The notes: generated by a model from the letters alone, not told the origin. Positions 52,795-61,922 are shown, counted from the stretch's first letter. The stretch is DNA of 64,000 nt from Phytohabitans sp036906915 (GCF_036906915.1 NZ_JBAKHX010000004.1:62001-126000), one strand, 5' to 3'. Numbers and translations are program-made.

Positions 52795-53766
52795 TCAGTC
52801 CTGGTATCGGGCGGCGGGTGGCTGTGGCGTGCTGCCCAGCGCGGAGAGCCACTTGTTGTACAGGCGGGTCCAGGTGCCGTCGGCGCGAAGCCCTTCCAGC
52901 ACCCCGTTGACGAACCGCACCAGGTCGGTCGACTCCTTCTTCATCGCCATGCCGTACGGCTCCTCGGTGAACCGCTCCGGCAGTACGACCGTGCTCGGGT
53001 CCTGTGCCGCGAACCCGGCCAGGATCGCGTCGTCGGTGGAGACCGCGGCGACCTGGTTCTGCTGGAGCATCACCAGGCAGTCGAGCGCGTCGGCACCCGA
53101 CACCGGCAGCGCCTGCGGCGCCTTCGCGGCGATGTTGCGGATCGACGTGCTGCCTGTCGCGGCGCACACCTTCTGACCGGCGAGATCCTTCAGCGCAGTG
53201 ATCTTCGAGCCCTTCGCCACCAGGATCGCCTGCCCAGCACTGAAGTACTCGGTGGAGAAAGCCACCCGTTGCCACCGGTCACAGTTCATCGTCATGCTGC
53301 GGATGACCATGTCGACCGTGCCGCCCTGGATCGCCTTTTCCCGCTCGGCCGTCGTCACCGTGCGGAACTGCACCTTGTTCCGGTCGCCGAAGATGGCCTC
53401 GGCGATCTCGTACGCCAGGTCGATCTCGAAGCCCACCAGGTTGCCGGTCTTGGGGTCGCGGTACCCGAAGCGGTAGTTGTTCTGGTCGACGCCAACGACG
53501 AGCCGGCCGCGCTTCACGATCTGCGCCATCGTCGACCCCGCCGGCATCCGGCCCGCACCCGGCAACGCTCCGGACGGCCGCAGGCTCGCCCGCGGGTCGC
53601 AGGAGCCGGCCGGGGCGCCGGCCTGCGTGGGGATGTCGGCCGGGTCCCTCGCGTCGACCGGGCGGGGCGCGCTGCCGTCCACCCGCCCCTCCGGCAGCGA
53701 CTCAGCGGTCGTACAGCCGGCGAGGAACATCGCCGCCACCAGAGCCACCACGATCGGGCGTCTCAT
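52795..53766 (-). CDS. glnH: Amino-acid-binding lipoprotein GlnH
   Basis: This is a lipoprotein (323 residues, lipobox LAGC with Cys18) with a type-II periplasmic-binding fold: RLVVGVDQNNYRFGYRDPKTG, GFEIDLAYEIAEAIFG, then ATGSTSIRNI. The Arg in IRSMTMN and the Asp in STDDAIL are at usual ligand positions. Beside pknG and a GlnX-like membrane protein it fits the mycobacterial sensor for Asp/Glu instead of an ABC uptake system. No permease or ATPase is in the operon. It overlaps glnX by four bases. Confidence 0.9.
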   Translation of the reverse strand: MRRPIVVALVAAMFLAGCTTAESLPEGRVDGSAPRPVDARDPADIPTQAGAPAGSCDPRASLRPSGALPGAGRMPAGSTMAQIVKRGRLVVGVDQNNYRFGYRDPKTGNLVGFEIDLAYEIAEAIFGDRNKVQFRTVTTAEREKAIQGGTVDMVIRSMTMNCDRWQRVAFSTEYFSAGQAILVAKGSKITALKDLAGQKVCAATGSTSIRNIAAKAPQALPVSGADALDCLVMLQQNQVAAVSTDDAILAGFAAQDPSTVVLPERFTEEPYGMAMKKESTDLVRFVNGVLEGLRADGTWTRLYNKWLSALGSTPQPPAARYQD

Positions 53767-55058
53767 CGGTACTCCGCCAGCCGCCGCTGGAGACCCAGGG
53801 CCGCGCCAACGATCAGCAGCACCGCCAGCAGCCCGACACCGATGTCGGCGGCGGTAAGCGCCCCGGCGGCACGGTCCACCTCACGCTCGAAGCGCTCGCC
53901 GTTGTGCTCGATCGCGCCGGCGAGCTGCTCGTCGAGCTTGTTGAAGATGCTCGCAGTCGAGGTGGGCTCGGTGCCGATCGCGGCGGTCACCGCGTTTGCG
54001 TACTGCCCGCCGTCGTCGAGCGCCCGCAGATCCTTGTGCGCCTCCAGCCACTTTGCCGCCTCGGCGGTCGCCGCCTGGGCCGCCGCCTGAGTGGTGGCGT
54101 CGGCGCCGTCCAGTGCCAGAAGCTCGGTGACCCGCGGCATCACCTCGACGTAGTCCTTCTCGAACGCAGCGCCGTTGCCCCGTGCCACCAGCGTGTGCGC
54201 CTCGTCGGCCCGCGCCTGCAACGCCGCGATCCGCGCCCCCGCCAGCCGGGCCACCTGCGCCGAGCCCTCGTCGCGGCTGGCGTCCAACCGCCCCGCCGCC
54301 AGTACCGCCGACACCGCCAGCCAGATGACCAGCACCACAGCCGCCCCCGTGGCGGCCAGCAAACCCACGTTGAACACCCGGTTGGTGCGCCGGGTCAGGT
54401 ACCGCTGCACGACGATCAGCGCGACGATCGTCACCACCCCGAGGAAGATGGCGAACCACGGGAAGGCCCCGGCATTGTCCCGCGCGTCGTCCAACTCCTC
54501 CGACACCGCCTCGTACAGCGACTGTGCCGCCGGCAGCAGGCTCGACCGCATCAGGCCGGACGCCTCGCGCAGGTAGGCGCCGCCGATCGGCACGCCCTGG
54601 CGGTTGTAGACCCGAGCCGTTTCGACGAGCCCGGTGTAGACCGGCAACTGGGCGGCTATCTTCGCGACCGCCGCGTCGCCCTGCTCACCACCCGCCCTGC
54701 CACCCGACACGATCGAGAGGGCGGCGGCCGCGGCCGCGATGTCCACCTGGTACCGCTCACGCATCGCGGCCGGCTCGACACCTCCGGCCAGGAACGCACT
54801 CGCGGCAGTGGCGTCGGCATCGGAGAGCGCCCGGTACAGCCGCTGGGCGGCCACCGTCAGCTCACCGTTTCGGGCGGTCGCCCCATTGATCAGGTCGATG
54901 CGTTGGCGCACACCGATCGCGCCGGCCAGCCCCGTGGCAAGGCCCAGCACGATGAGCACGGCCATTGCCAGTCCCAGCCGCCCGGGAGTGCGGCGTAGGC
55001 GCCGCTGCACCGCGGGAAGCCGCCGGGCGATCGTCGCCGGTTCGCGAACGAGAGTCAC
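53763..55058 (-). CDS. glnX: Membrane sensor GlnX
   Basis: This is a 431-residue protein with four membrane helices (about 25-50, then WFAIFLGVVTIVALIVVQ, LLAATGAAVVLVIWLAVSAV and IGVGLLAVLLIVGAALGL). They enclose two helical extracytoplasmic domains, a duplicated sensor layout. In mycobacteria GlnX passes the GlnH signal to PknG. I start at the GTG at 55058, which has GAGGTGG upstream. A longer frame would overlap the intergenic palindrome. It is first in the operon. Confidence 0.85.
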   Translation of the reverse strand: MTLVREPATIARRLPAVQRRLRRTPGRLGLAMAVLIVLGLATGLAGAIGVRQRIDLINGATARNGELTVAAQRLYRALSDADATAASAFLAGGVEPAAMRERYQVDIAAAAAALSIVSGGRAGGEQGDAAVAKIAAQLPVYTGLVETARVYNRQGVPIGGAYLREASGLMRSSLLPAAQSLYEAVSEELDDARDNAGAFPWFAIFLGVVTIVALIVVQRYLTRRTNRVFNVGLLAATGAAVVLVIWLAVSAVLAAGRLDASRDEGSAQVARLAGARIAALQARADEAHTLVARGNGAAFEKDYVEVMPRVTELLALDGADATTQAAAQAATAEAAKWLEAHKDLRALDDGGQYANAVTAAIGTEPTSTASIFNKLDEQLAGAIEHNGERFEREVDRAAGALTAADIGVGLLAVLLIVGAALGLQRRLAEYR

Positions 55059-55121
55059 GCTCACCACCTCGGGGATCAAGGTATCCCCGCACCGCAACCC
55101 CGGCGGCTCAACTATCCCCAC

Positions 55122-55199
55122 CGATCAAGGGCAAACGCATGTGGCTCGATCTCATTTCCACGTGCATACGCCCTTGATCCACGCGAATGCCCTTGATCG
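55122..55199. repeat. Dispersed palindrome, copy 2, plus an extra half copy
   Basis: Left arm CGATCAAGGGCAAACGCATG, right arm TGCATACGCCCTTGATC ending at 55179. An additional right half (ATGCCCTTGATCG) follows at 55187-55199. It lies between the btuD stop and the glnX start. Confidence 0.85.
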
Positions 55200-55213
55200 C
55201 CGCGCCACCCAAT

Positions 55214-55996
55214 TCAACTGCCGGACGGGCGACGGATAGGGACCACGACCGGACCGGTTGGGGTGTCGATTACCCGTACCCGGGCGGCGTAGTGCAGTGC
55301 CAGGAGGCGTTCGGTAAGGACGTCGCTCGGCCGGCCAGTCGCAGCAATACGACCCTCGGCTAGGAGGATCAGGCGGTCGGCGTACTCGCCGGCCACGGAG
55401 AGGTCGTGCATTGTCGCCAGAACCGTGAGGCCGTGGTCGCGGCGCAGTTGGTCGACCAGTTCGAGGACTTCCTGCTGGTGGCCGATGTCCAGCGCGCTGG
55501 TGGGCTCGTCGAGCAGGAGCAGGGTGGCGCCTTGGGCCAGCGCGCGGGCCAGAAAGACGCGTTGGCGCTCGCCGCCGGAGAGCGTGGTGAGGTGGCGGCC
55601 GGCGAAGCGGGTCAGGTCGAGGCGGTGCAGGACCTCGTGGACGGCTGCAAGGTCAGCGCCGGATTCGCGGCCGAGCGGGCGGATGTACGGGGTGCGGCCC
55701 AGGAGCACGTAGTCGAAGACCACCATGCCGGCTGGGACGACCGGGGACTGTGCCACGGTCGCCACGATTCGGGCCCGCTGTCGCCGAGGCAGTCGGGCTG
55801 TGGGCGTACCGAACAAGGAGATGGACCCCGACGCTGGCAGGAGGCCGCCGACGGCGCGCAAGAGGGTCGATTTGCCGGCGCCATTGGGGCCGATGACGGT
55901 GACCCATTCACCGGTGGCGACCGTCAGGTCGACGCCGGCCAGGATCGTGGCACCGTCCAGCACGACGCGTAGGTCCGACACCTCTACGGCGGTCAC
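55214..55996 (-). CDS. btuD: Cobalamin ABC transporter ATPase
   Basis: This is a 260-residue FecE/BtuD-type ATPase: Walker A GPNGAGKST (36-44), signature LSGGERQRVFLARALA (139-154), Walker B LLLLDEPTSALD, then the H-loop TMHDLSVA. The generic family also serves iron-siderophores. The cobalamin riboswitch upstream of the operon points to B12 or a related corrinoid. The GTG overlaps the permease stop (GTGA). Confidence 0.88.
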   Translation of the reverse strand: MTAVEVSDLRVVLDGATILAGVDLTVATGEWVTVIGPNGAGKSTLLRAVGGLLPASGSISLFGTPTARLPRRQRARIVATVAQSPVVPAGMVVFDYVLLGRTPYIRPLGRESGADLAAVHEVLHRLDLTRFAGRHLTTLSGGERQRVFLARALAQGATLLLLDEPTSALDIGHQQEVLELVDQLRRDHGLTVLATMHDLSVAGEYADRLILLAEGRIAATGRPSDVLTERLLALHYAARVRVIDTPTGPVVVPIRRPSGS

Positions 55997-57045
55997 AGCG
56001 CCACCCGGCGGCTGGTGCGGAGGATGAGTACGAAGAAGGGGGCGCCGAGGAACGCGGTGACCACGCCGATGGGGATCTCGGCGGGTGACGCGACGGTGCG
56101 GGCGACCAGGTCTGTGAGGGTGAGGAACGCGCCGCCGAAGAGCACCGCCAGCGGCAGGATCACGCGGTAGCTGGCGCCGAAGAGCAGGCGGATGGTGTGC
56201 GGCACGATGATGCCGACGAAACCGATCAGGCCGGACACCGAGACGGCGGCGGCGGTGCCGAGGCTGGCGGCGGCGAGGAGCACGTACCGCGAGCGCTGCG
56301 GGTGGAGGCCGAGGCTGCTGGCTTCGTCGTCGCCGACGGAGAGCACGTCGAGTTCTCGCCGGTAGAGCAGGACGACCGCGCCCGTGATGATCGCGTACGG
56401 GAGGACCACCAGCACGTCGTGCCAGCCGGCGGTGGCGAGGCGGCCGAGCAGCCACGAGTAGACCTCGCGGATGGCGTCGACGTTGCGCTGCATGAGGTAC
56501 GTCTGGCCGGCCGCGAGGAAGGTGGAGACGGCCACCCCGGCGAGGATCAGCGTGGCCGTGGAGCGGTCGCGTCCGCCGGCGACGCCGAGCAGGTACGTGA
56601 GCGCCACCGCACCGAGCGCGCCGATGAACGCCGCGATCGGGGTAGTGATCGGCAGGCCGGAGGTCACGTCGCCGCCGGACCGGCCGGTGCTGACCCGAAA
56701 CGCGATCACGGCGGTGACCGCGAGCCCCGCGCCGGCTGCCACGCCGAGCAGGTGCGGGTCGGCGAGCGGGTTGCGGAACACGCCCTGGTAGCAGCCGCCG
56801 GCCAGGGCGAGCATCCCGCCGACGAGCAGACCCAGCACCACGCGCGGGAGGCGGATCTGCGTGATGATCGCGATCTCGCGTTCGGTGAGGCCGCTGTCGA
56901 TGTGCACGCCGGGGATGAGGTTGAGCAGTTCGGCCGCGACGCTGCCGGGTGGCAGGCTGACCGGGCCGAACGCGATCCCGGCGACACCCGCCACCAGGAC
57001 CGCGACCAGCCCGATCACCACCCAGAGCGGGCGCAGCTTACTCAC
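55993..57045 (-). CDS. btuC: Cobalamin ABC transporter permease
   Basis: This is a FecCD/BtuC-family permease of 350 residues with about ten helices. Family segments include RLPRVVLGLLVGGMLALAGGCYQGVFRNPLADPHLLGV and GLIGFVGIIVPHTIRLLFG, followed by EIPIGVVTAFLGAPFFVLIL. It starts at the GTG overlapping the btuF stop. The longer upstream frame is a shadow of btuF. Confidence 0.9.
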   Translation of the reverse strand: MSKLRPLWVVIGLVAVLVAGVAGIAFGPVSLPPGSVAAELLNLIPGVHIDSGLTEREIAIITQIRLPRVVLGLLVGGMLALAGGCYQGVFRNPLADPHLLGVAAGAGLAVTAVIAFRVSTGRSGGDVTSGLPITTPIAAFIGALGAVALTYLLGVAGGRDRSTATLILAGVAVSTFLAAGQTYLMQRNVDAIREVYSWLLGRLATAGWHDVLVVLPYAIITGAVVLLYRRELDVLSVGDDEASSLGLHPQRSRYVLLAAASLGTAAAVSVSGLIGFVGIIVPHTIRLLFGASYRVILPLAVLFGGAFLTLTDLVARTVASPAEIPIGVVTAFLGAPFFVLILRTSRRVAL

Positions 57046-57956
57046 GCGGGGATCTTGCTCACCGCGTCGACGATCGCGCGTACGAGGTCGACGACGCGCG
57101 GCCCCCAGCGGGAGGCGACGTCGTCGTCCAGGGCGACGATCTGGCTGTTCTTGACCGCTGTGATGCCGGACCAGCCGGTGCGGGCCTTGACCGTGTCCGC
57201 CGACTGCTGGCAGCACTTGCTGTCGGCCAGGAAGACCAGGTCGGGGTCGGACTTGATGATCACCTCGGCGGAGAGCTGCGGGTATCCGCCCTTCGCGCCG
57301 TCGGGGTCGGAAGCGTCGGCGATGTTCGAAAGGCCCGCGAGCGAGAAGAGCGAGCCGATGAACGTCTTGCTCGTGACCGAGTAGAACGTGGGATCGAGCT
57401 CGTAGTAGTAGGTCAGCTTCTCGGTGCGCTGCGGCACGTCCTTGACCAGCTTGGCGATGTCGTCCTTGATGCGCTGCACCGTGTCGGCTGCCTCGTCGGG
57501 GTGCCCGGTGAGGGCGCCTAGCTCGGTGAGCTGCTTGTACGTGTCGTCGAGCGTGACGGCGGCGGTCGCCTGGTACACGGGGATCTTGAGCGCCGTGAGC
57601 TGGTCGACGACCTTGTTGGTGTCGTTCGAGAGCACGACGAGGTCGGGGCTCTTGGCGGCGATGGCCTCGGCGTTCGGCTGGAACCCGGACAGTTCCGACT
57701 TGGGCGCCTCGGGCGGGTAGTTGGAGTTGTCGTCAACGGCGGCCACCTGGGCGCCAGCCCCGATCGCGAAGAGCATCTCGGTGGCGCTGGGCGAGAGCAC
57801 GACGATCTTCTGGGGCTGCTTGTCCAGCGTGAGGTTGCCGACAGTGACGGGGTAGGCGGCCGTGCTCGTGGTAGGAGCGGCCGGCTCGTCGGTGTTGTCG
57901 GCACAGGCGCTCAGGGCGAGCAGGGCGACCGCCGCGGCGGTCAGGGCTCTCTTCAT
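57042..57956 (-). CDS. btuF: Cobalamin-binding lipoprotein
   Basis: This is a substrate-binding protein (304 residues) with lipobox LSAC (Cys18) and a class-III fold: KIVVLSPSATEMLFAIGAG, AKSPDLVVLSND, then a long helix and SDPDLVFLADSKCCQQS. AGGAGG lies four bases before the ATG and can pair with an upstream TCCTC in the leader. Specificity for cobalamin is inferred from the riboswitch, not from ligand residues. Confidence 0.88.
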   Translation of the reverse strand: MKRALTAAAVALLALSACADNTDEPAAPTTSTAAYPVTVGNLTLDKQPQKIVVLSPSATEMLFAIGAGAQVAAVDDNSNYPPEAPKSELSGFQPNAEAIAAKSPDLVVLSNDTNKVVDQLTALKIPVYQATAAVTLDDTYKQLTELGALTGHPDEAADTVQRIKDDIAKLVKDVPQRTEKLTYYYELDPTFYSVTSKTFIGSLFSLAGLSNIADASDPDGAKGGYPQLSAEVIIKSDPDLVFLADSKCCQQSADTVKARTGWSGITAVKNSQIVALDDDVASRWGPRVVDLVRAIVDAVSKIPA

Positions 57957-57959
57957 GGG

Positions 57960-57996
57960 TCCTCCTGTCGGTCGAGGATTTGGTGCTTCGCCGACA
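57960..57996 (-). promoter_or_regulatory. Expression platform of the btuF riboswitch
   Basis: Two mutually exclusive pairings are visible in the RNA. TCCTC (57978-57974) pairs with the GAGGA of the ribosome-binding site (57964-57960). Alternatively TGTCGG (57996-57991) pairs with CCGACA (57971-57966). The first would block translation, so control is probably at ribosome binding. Confidence 0.55.
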
Positions 57997-57999
57997 AGA

Positions 58000-58150
58000 G
58001 CCGCGCTCCGCCCGCGAGGCGCCCCTCCTCGAAGGCGCGGATCGCGACCGTACGTAGGCGACCTGGCTCGTCCACCCGGGGAGGGCGGCATCACAGTTGC
58101 GGGACAGCGCCGGAGTCGCACCGGCTTCGCTACGCGCGGTCATGGAGCAC
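58000..58150 (-). ncRNA. Cobalamin (B12) riboswitch aptamer
   Basis: The minus strand reads GAAGCCGGTGCGACTCCGGC, then GCTGTCCCGCAACTGT, the hallmark core of the cobalamin riboswitch. The B12-box-like GAGCCAGGTCGCCTAC follows at 58069-58054. The order and spacing fit the family. The ends are approximate. It controls btuFCD downstream. Confidence 0.88.
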
Positions 58151-58154
58151 GTTA

Positions 58155-58190
58155 CCCGCCCCGCGGCTCACCTTGGAGTCGCGGGGCGGG
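58155..58190 (-). terminator. Terminator after the carboxypeptidase gene
   Basis: An 11-bp perfect stem (CCCGCCCCGCG and its complement) with a 14-base loop lies 15 bases after the carboxypeptidase stop and before the riboswitch. It would separate the two transcripts. Confidence 0.8.
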
Positions 58191-58204
58191 CATGTGTGAC
58201 CTGC

Positions 58205-60052
58205 TTATGAGGCGGTGATGGTGAGGTTGTCGACGCCGGCCTCGACGAGGCTGGCGGTGGAGGCGTCGGCCGCTTCGATCAGGATGCGGACCGACTGCCC
58301 GGCGTACGGGGTGAGGTTGGCGTTGGCGGTCGCCCAGGCGCCGTTGCGGTTACTCGCCGCACCGGCCACGTTCAGCAGCGCCGTCGTGCCGCCCGCGTGC
58401 ACGACGCTGACCCGGAAGAAGTCCGCCGACGACGCGTTCGAGCCGTGGGCGAGGTACCAGGCGAACGACAGCGACAGCGTCCCGCTCGACGGCAGGGTCA
58501 CCGCGGGCGAGCGCACGCTGGTGGTGCCGCCGTCGACGTCGTAGTCGCCCGCCGCCGTGCCCGCGAGCCGGCCGGTCACCAGGTCGTTGCTGCCGGCAAA
58601 CGGGGTCAGCTGCTTGGCGCCACTGGATGTGGTCGCCTGCGCGGTGCCCCGCTCCCAGAGGCCGACGGTGGCGGTGTCGGTGCCGTTCGGGTTGGTGGTC
58701 CAGCCGGTCGCCGTCTCCAGCGTGTCAGACCAGACCGTAGTGCCGCCGCCGGTGCCGCAGTACTGGGCCTGCTTGCCGGTGGCGCGGTACGGGCAGTCGG
58801 CGTACTCGGAGAGGATCAGCACCGCCTCACGGTTGCGGGAGGTCTGCGCGGGTATGACCTCGTCGGGCGGGTAGAAGCCGCCGCCGGTGGCCGAGCCCGG
58901 GTACATCTCGAAGGTGTACGCCCAGATGCCGTGCTGGCCCCACATCCAGTCGATGCTGTCGCCGTCCGTGATGTACAGGTCGGACGACTGCTCGGGGGTG
59001 TAGCCGTTGGTGGCGGCCATCTGCTGACCGATCGTCTGGAAGACGGCCTGCTGGTCGGCGTTGAGCCCGGGCGCCGTGTTGGCGGTGGTGTACCCGTAGG
59101 GCCAGAGGATCAGCTGGGAGTACGTGTGGAAGTCGATGTTGGCCTTGATCTGCTGCACGCCGCCGACGACCCGGCTGTTGACGAAGTCGCGCAGCCGCGC
59201 GGTCTCCGGTGCGGAGAAGGCGGACGGGCCACGGTACGTATCGGAGCTGGTCGAGCCGGACGAGCCGCCACAGCAGCCCCAGTTGTAGCTCCAGTTGCGG
59301 TTGAGGTCGGTGCCCACATTGGACGAGCCGCTGTTGGGTTGCCTGTTCTTGCGCCATGAGCGGTACGAGCCGGTGGCGACGTCGTACTCGCTGCCGTCCG
59401 GGTTGACGGTGGGGACGATCCAGATCTCCCGGGTGTTGACCACGTTGGTGACCCGGGAGTCGGAGCCGTAGCTGTCGGTGAAGAGGTTGAGCAGGTAGAT
59501 CGCCATCTCGACGGTCAGGTGCTCGCGCGCGTGCTGCTGGGAGTTGAAGAGGATCTCCGGCTCGGCCTCGTCGGTGGCCACGTTGTCGGAGATCTTGACG
59601 GCCATGATGTCGCGGCCCTCGTGCGAGTTGCCAAGGCTGATCTTGCGGGCGATGCTCGGGTGGTCGGCGACCACCTGGTTGACCACCGCGGTCAGCTCGG
59701 CGTAGTTGTGGTAGGCCGAGTCGGCGGGTGGGAAGTCGAATGTGCTCACGCCGCCGGACGGCGCCTCGGCCGGCACGGCCACGACCTGGAAGCCGAGCCG
59801 GATGATGGCCCGCACCTCGGAAGGCGTCGCGGATACGTAGATCTTTCCGTGCTCGATGTAGTCGATCGCGGCGCCCGTGCGGGCGATGGCATCGCGGTCC
59901 GCGAACGTTCGCGGGCCGATGACGCTGTACTGGCCAGCCAGAACGGCTGCCTTCGGGCCGGACTCGGGTTCGGCGGTGACCGGGCTTCCTGTGATCAGGA
60001 GCAGCGCGGCAGCCGCTGTGGCGCCGAGGATGGTGATCCTGCGCAGTTGCAT
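58205..60052 (-). CDS. Secreted M14 zinc carboxypeptidase
   Basis: This is a 615-residue exported protease. Signal peptide (LRRITILGATAAAALLLITG, cleavage near VTAEP), a prodomain of about 80 residues, then the M14 catalytic domain. The zinc ligands are in QQHAREH (His174, Glu177) and in NIDFHTYSQLI, and the catalytic Glu is in YTFEMYPGS. A cysteine pair follows. The last 170 residues (from about 440) form a beta-sandwich attachment module of the kind found on secreted proteases. It is divergent from the C39-like gene. Confidence 0.9.
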   Translation of the reverse strand: MQLRRITILGATAAAALLLITGSPVTAEPESGPKAAVLAGQYSVIGPRTFADRDAIARTGAAIDYIEHGKIYVSATPSEVRAIIRLGFQVVAVPAEAPSGGVSTFDFPPADSAYHNYAELTAVVNQVVADHPSIARKISLGNSHEGRDIMAVKISDNVATDEAEPEILFNSQQHAREHLTVEMAIYLLNLFTDSYGSDSRVTNVVNTREIWIVPTVNPDGSEYDVATGSYRSWRKNRQPNSGSSNVGTDLNRNWSYNWGCCGGSSGSTSSDTYRGPSAFSAPETARLRDFVNSRVVGGVQQIKANIDFHTYSQLILWPYGYTTANTAPGLNADQQAVFQTIGQQMAATNGYTPEQSSDLYITDGDSIDWMWGQHGIWAYTFEMYPGSATGGGFYPPDEVIPAQTSRNREAVLILSEYADCPYRATGKQAQYCGTGGGTTVWSDTLETATGWTTNPNGTDTATVGLWERGTAQATTSSGAKQLTPFAGSNDLVTGRLAGTAAGDYDVDGGTTSVRSPAVTLPSSGTLSLSFAWYLAHGSNASSADFFRVSVVHAGGTTALLNVAGAASNRNGAWATANANLTPYAGQSVRILIEAADASTASLVEAGVDNLTITAS

Positions 60053-60203
60053 TACACGACCTCCGAGGGTGGGGAGATCCGGTTATGTGATGAACAACTG
60101 CAGCACCCATCACGTGGTCATATCAATATGTCAATGTGGTCGTCCCGTCGGCAAAGATTTACCAACAAGATGGCTCTGGCGAAAGTTGTCTTCGGGCGGG
60201 ATA

Positions 60204-61550
60204 GTGACGGCTATGGTCCGAACCACCGCTGCCCTCGCCGGCGTCACCGCCATCGCCGTCCTCGGTGCCGGGGCGCCCGCCCATGCCGGAGATGTCATCA
60301 CACACGACTCCCTTACACACGACTCCCTTGCGCACGACGAACAGATCGTCTTTCAGGACTGGTCGACCTATCAGGACTGGCGCGGCGGCACCCATCAGGG
60401 CACCGTCGCGATTCCCGGGGTACGCGCCGGCATCACGATGTTGAAACCCGCCGGCACGGTCGACTACGCCGATCCGCACACCGGCACCACGAAGACCTGG
60501 AAGTACTCCACCTGGACGTCACCGGTGCGGCAGGTCGGCTTCGACGCCAGCGAGCTGGTGGCGTCGTGGAACGCCGAAACCCCCGCCGGCACCTGGATCC
60601 AGATCGAGATGCAGGGCACGTACAACGCCGGCAACCAGACACCCTGGTACGTCATGGGGCGCTGGGCCGCGGGCGATCAGGACATCAAGCGCACCAGCGT
60701 CAACCGGCAGGGTGATCCCTGGTCGACGATCTGGACCGACACGTTCTCCATCGACGACGTCGCGGGCGGGGTCATGCTGCGGGGATACCAGCTGCGGCTC
60801 ACCCTGTACCGGGCGCCCGAGCAGTGGCGGTCACCCCGGGTGTGGATGCTGGGCGCGATGAGCTCGTACGTGCCGGACCGCTTCAACGTCACCCCGAGCG
60901 CCGGGGGCATCGCGTGGGGCCGGGAACTGGCGGTGCCCCGCTACTCGCAGAACATCCACCAGGGGCACTATCCCGAGTACGACGGCGGTGGAGAGGCGTG
61001 GTGCTCACCGACCTCGACCGAGATGGTCATCGAGTACTGGGGACGCAAGCCCTCCGAAGAGGACACGTCCTGGGTGGACCCGACGTACCCCGACCACACC
61101 GTCAACCACGCCGCCCGGATGGTCTACGACTATCAGTACGACGGGGCGGGGAACTGGCCGTTCAACACCGCGTACGCCGCCACGTTCCCGGGGCTTGACG
61201 GGTTCGTGACCCGGCTGCACTCCCTCGACGACGTGGAGCGGCTCATCAAGGCCGGCATCCCGGTGATTACGAGCCAGTCGTTCCTCGCCAGCGAGCTCGA
61301 CGGCGCCAACTACGGCACCGCCGGACACCTCTTCGTCGTGGTCGGCTTCACGGCGAACGGTGACGTGGTGGTCAACGATCCCGCCTCGTCGTCGAACGAC
61401 GCCGTGCGCAACGTCTACAAGCGGTCGCAGTTCGAGCAGATCTGGCTGCGTACGAAGCGGATCAACGCGAGCGGCGGCGTGTCGGGCGGTTCCGGCGGCA
61501 TCGCGTACATCATCAAGCCCTGGTGGAAGCCCTTGCCCCGCGGCCTCTAG
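60204..61550 (+). CDS. Secreted C39-like cysteine peptidase
   Basis: This is an exported protein of 448 residues. Signal peptide (VRTTAALAGVTAIAVLGAG, cleavage near APAHAGD), a beta-sandwich region to about 225, then a C39-type papain-like domain with Cys in EAWCSPTSTEM, His in GTAGHLFVVVGF and a following Asp in VNDPAS. The family often carries out non-bacteriocin proteolysis in actinobacteria. Its substrate is unknown. I use the GTG at 60204 with GGCGGG upstream; the ATG three codons later is equally possible. The 151-base divergent gap is A/T-rich and must hold both promoters. Confidence 0.82.
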   Translation: MTAMVRTTAALAGVTAIAVLGAGAPAHAGDVITHDSLTHDSLAHDEQIVFQDWSTYQDWRGGTHQGTVAIPGVRAGITMLKPAGTVDYADPHTGTTKTWKYSTWTSPVRQVGFDASELVASWNAETPAGTWIQIEMQGTYNAGNQTPWYVMGRWAAGDQDIKRTSVNRQGDPWSTIWTDTFSIDDVAGGVMLRGYQLRLTLYRAPEQWRSPRVWMLGAMSSYVPDRFNVTPSAGGIAWGRELAVPRYSQNIHQGHYPEYDGGGEAWCSPTSTEMVIEYWGRKPSEEDTSWVDPTYPDHTVNHAARMVYDYQYDGAGNWPFNTAYAATFPGLDGFVTRLHSLDDVERLIKAGIPVITSQSFLASELDGANYGTAGHLFVVVGFTANGDVVVNDPASSSNDAVRNVYKRSQFEQIWLRTKRINASGGVSGGSGGIAYIIKPWWKPLPRGL

Positions 61551-61561
61551 TGCCTGTCCCA

Positions 61562-61617
61562 GATCAAGGGCAAACGCACGTGGTTTGATCTCTTTCCGCG
61601 TGCGTTTGCCCTTGATC
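61562..61617. repeat. Dispersed palindrome, copy 3 (best copy)
   Basis: GATCAAGGGCAAACGCACG and its exact 19-base complement are separated by 18 bases. It lies between two convergent genes, where it could also act as a terminator. Confidence 0.9.
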
Positions 61618-61658
61618 GACGCGATGTTCCTCGATCGGCGCCCCGGGGCGCCGATCGC

Positions 61659-61922
61659 CTAGGACTTCGGCGCGGCCTCGTCGTCGCCCGCAAGGGCGGC
61701 GCGGAGCCGCTCCTTCTCCGCCTTGCGCCGCTGCGAGGCCGTGGCCATCTGGCCGGCCATCTGGTCGCGCCAGCCGCGCAGCAGGACGAAAGAAAGACCC
61801 GCCGAAGCCAGCAGGGCGATCATGAGTTTGACGAAGATGTCGAGGTCCAACGGCCACAGGGCCGCCAGAACACCCACAAACAGGCCGATCCGACCCAACG
61901 TGTATTTGATCGCGGGGCTCAT
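61659..61922 (-). CDS. DUF4229-like small membrane protein
   Basis: This is an 87-residue protein with two helices (YTLGRIGLFVGVLAALWPL and IFVKLMIALLASAGLSFVLL) and a charged tail with RDQMAGQMATASQRRKAEKERL. The layout matches DUF4229 proteins, which are common near menaquinone genes in actinobacteria. No function is known. Confidence 0.7.
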   Translation of the reverse strand: MSPAIKYTLGRIGLFVGVLAALWPLDLDIFVKLMIALLASAGLSFVLLRGWRDQMAGQMATASQRRKAEKERLRAALAGDDEAAPKS

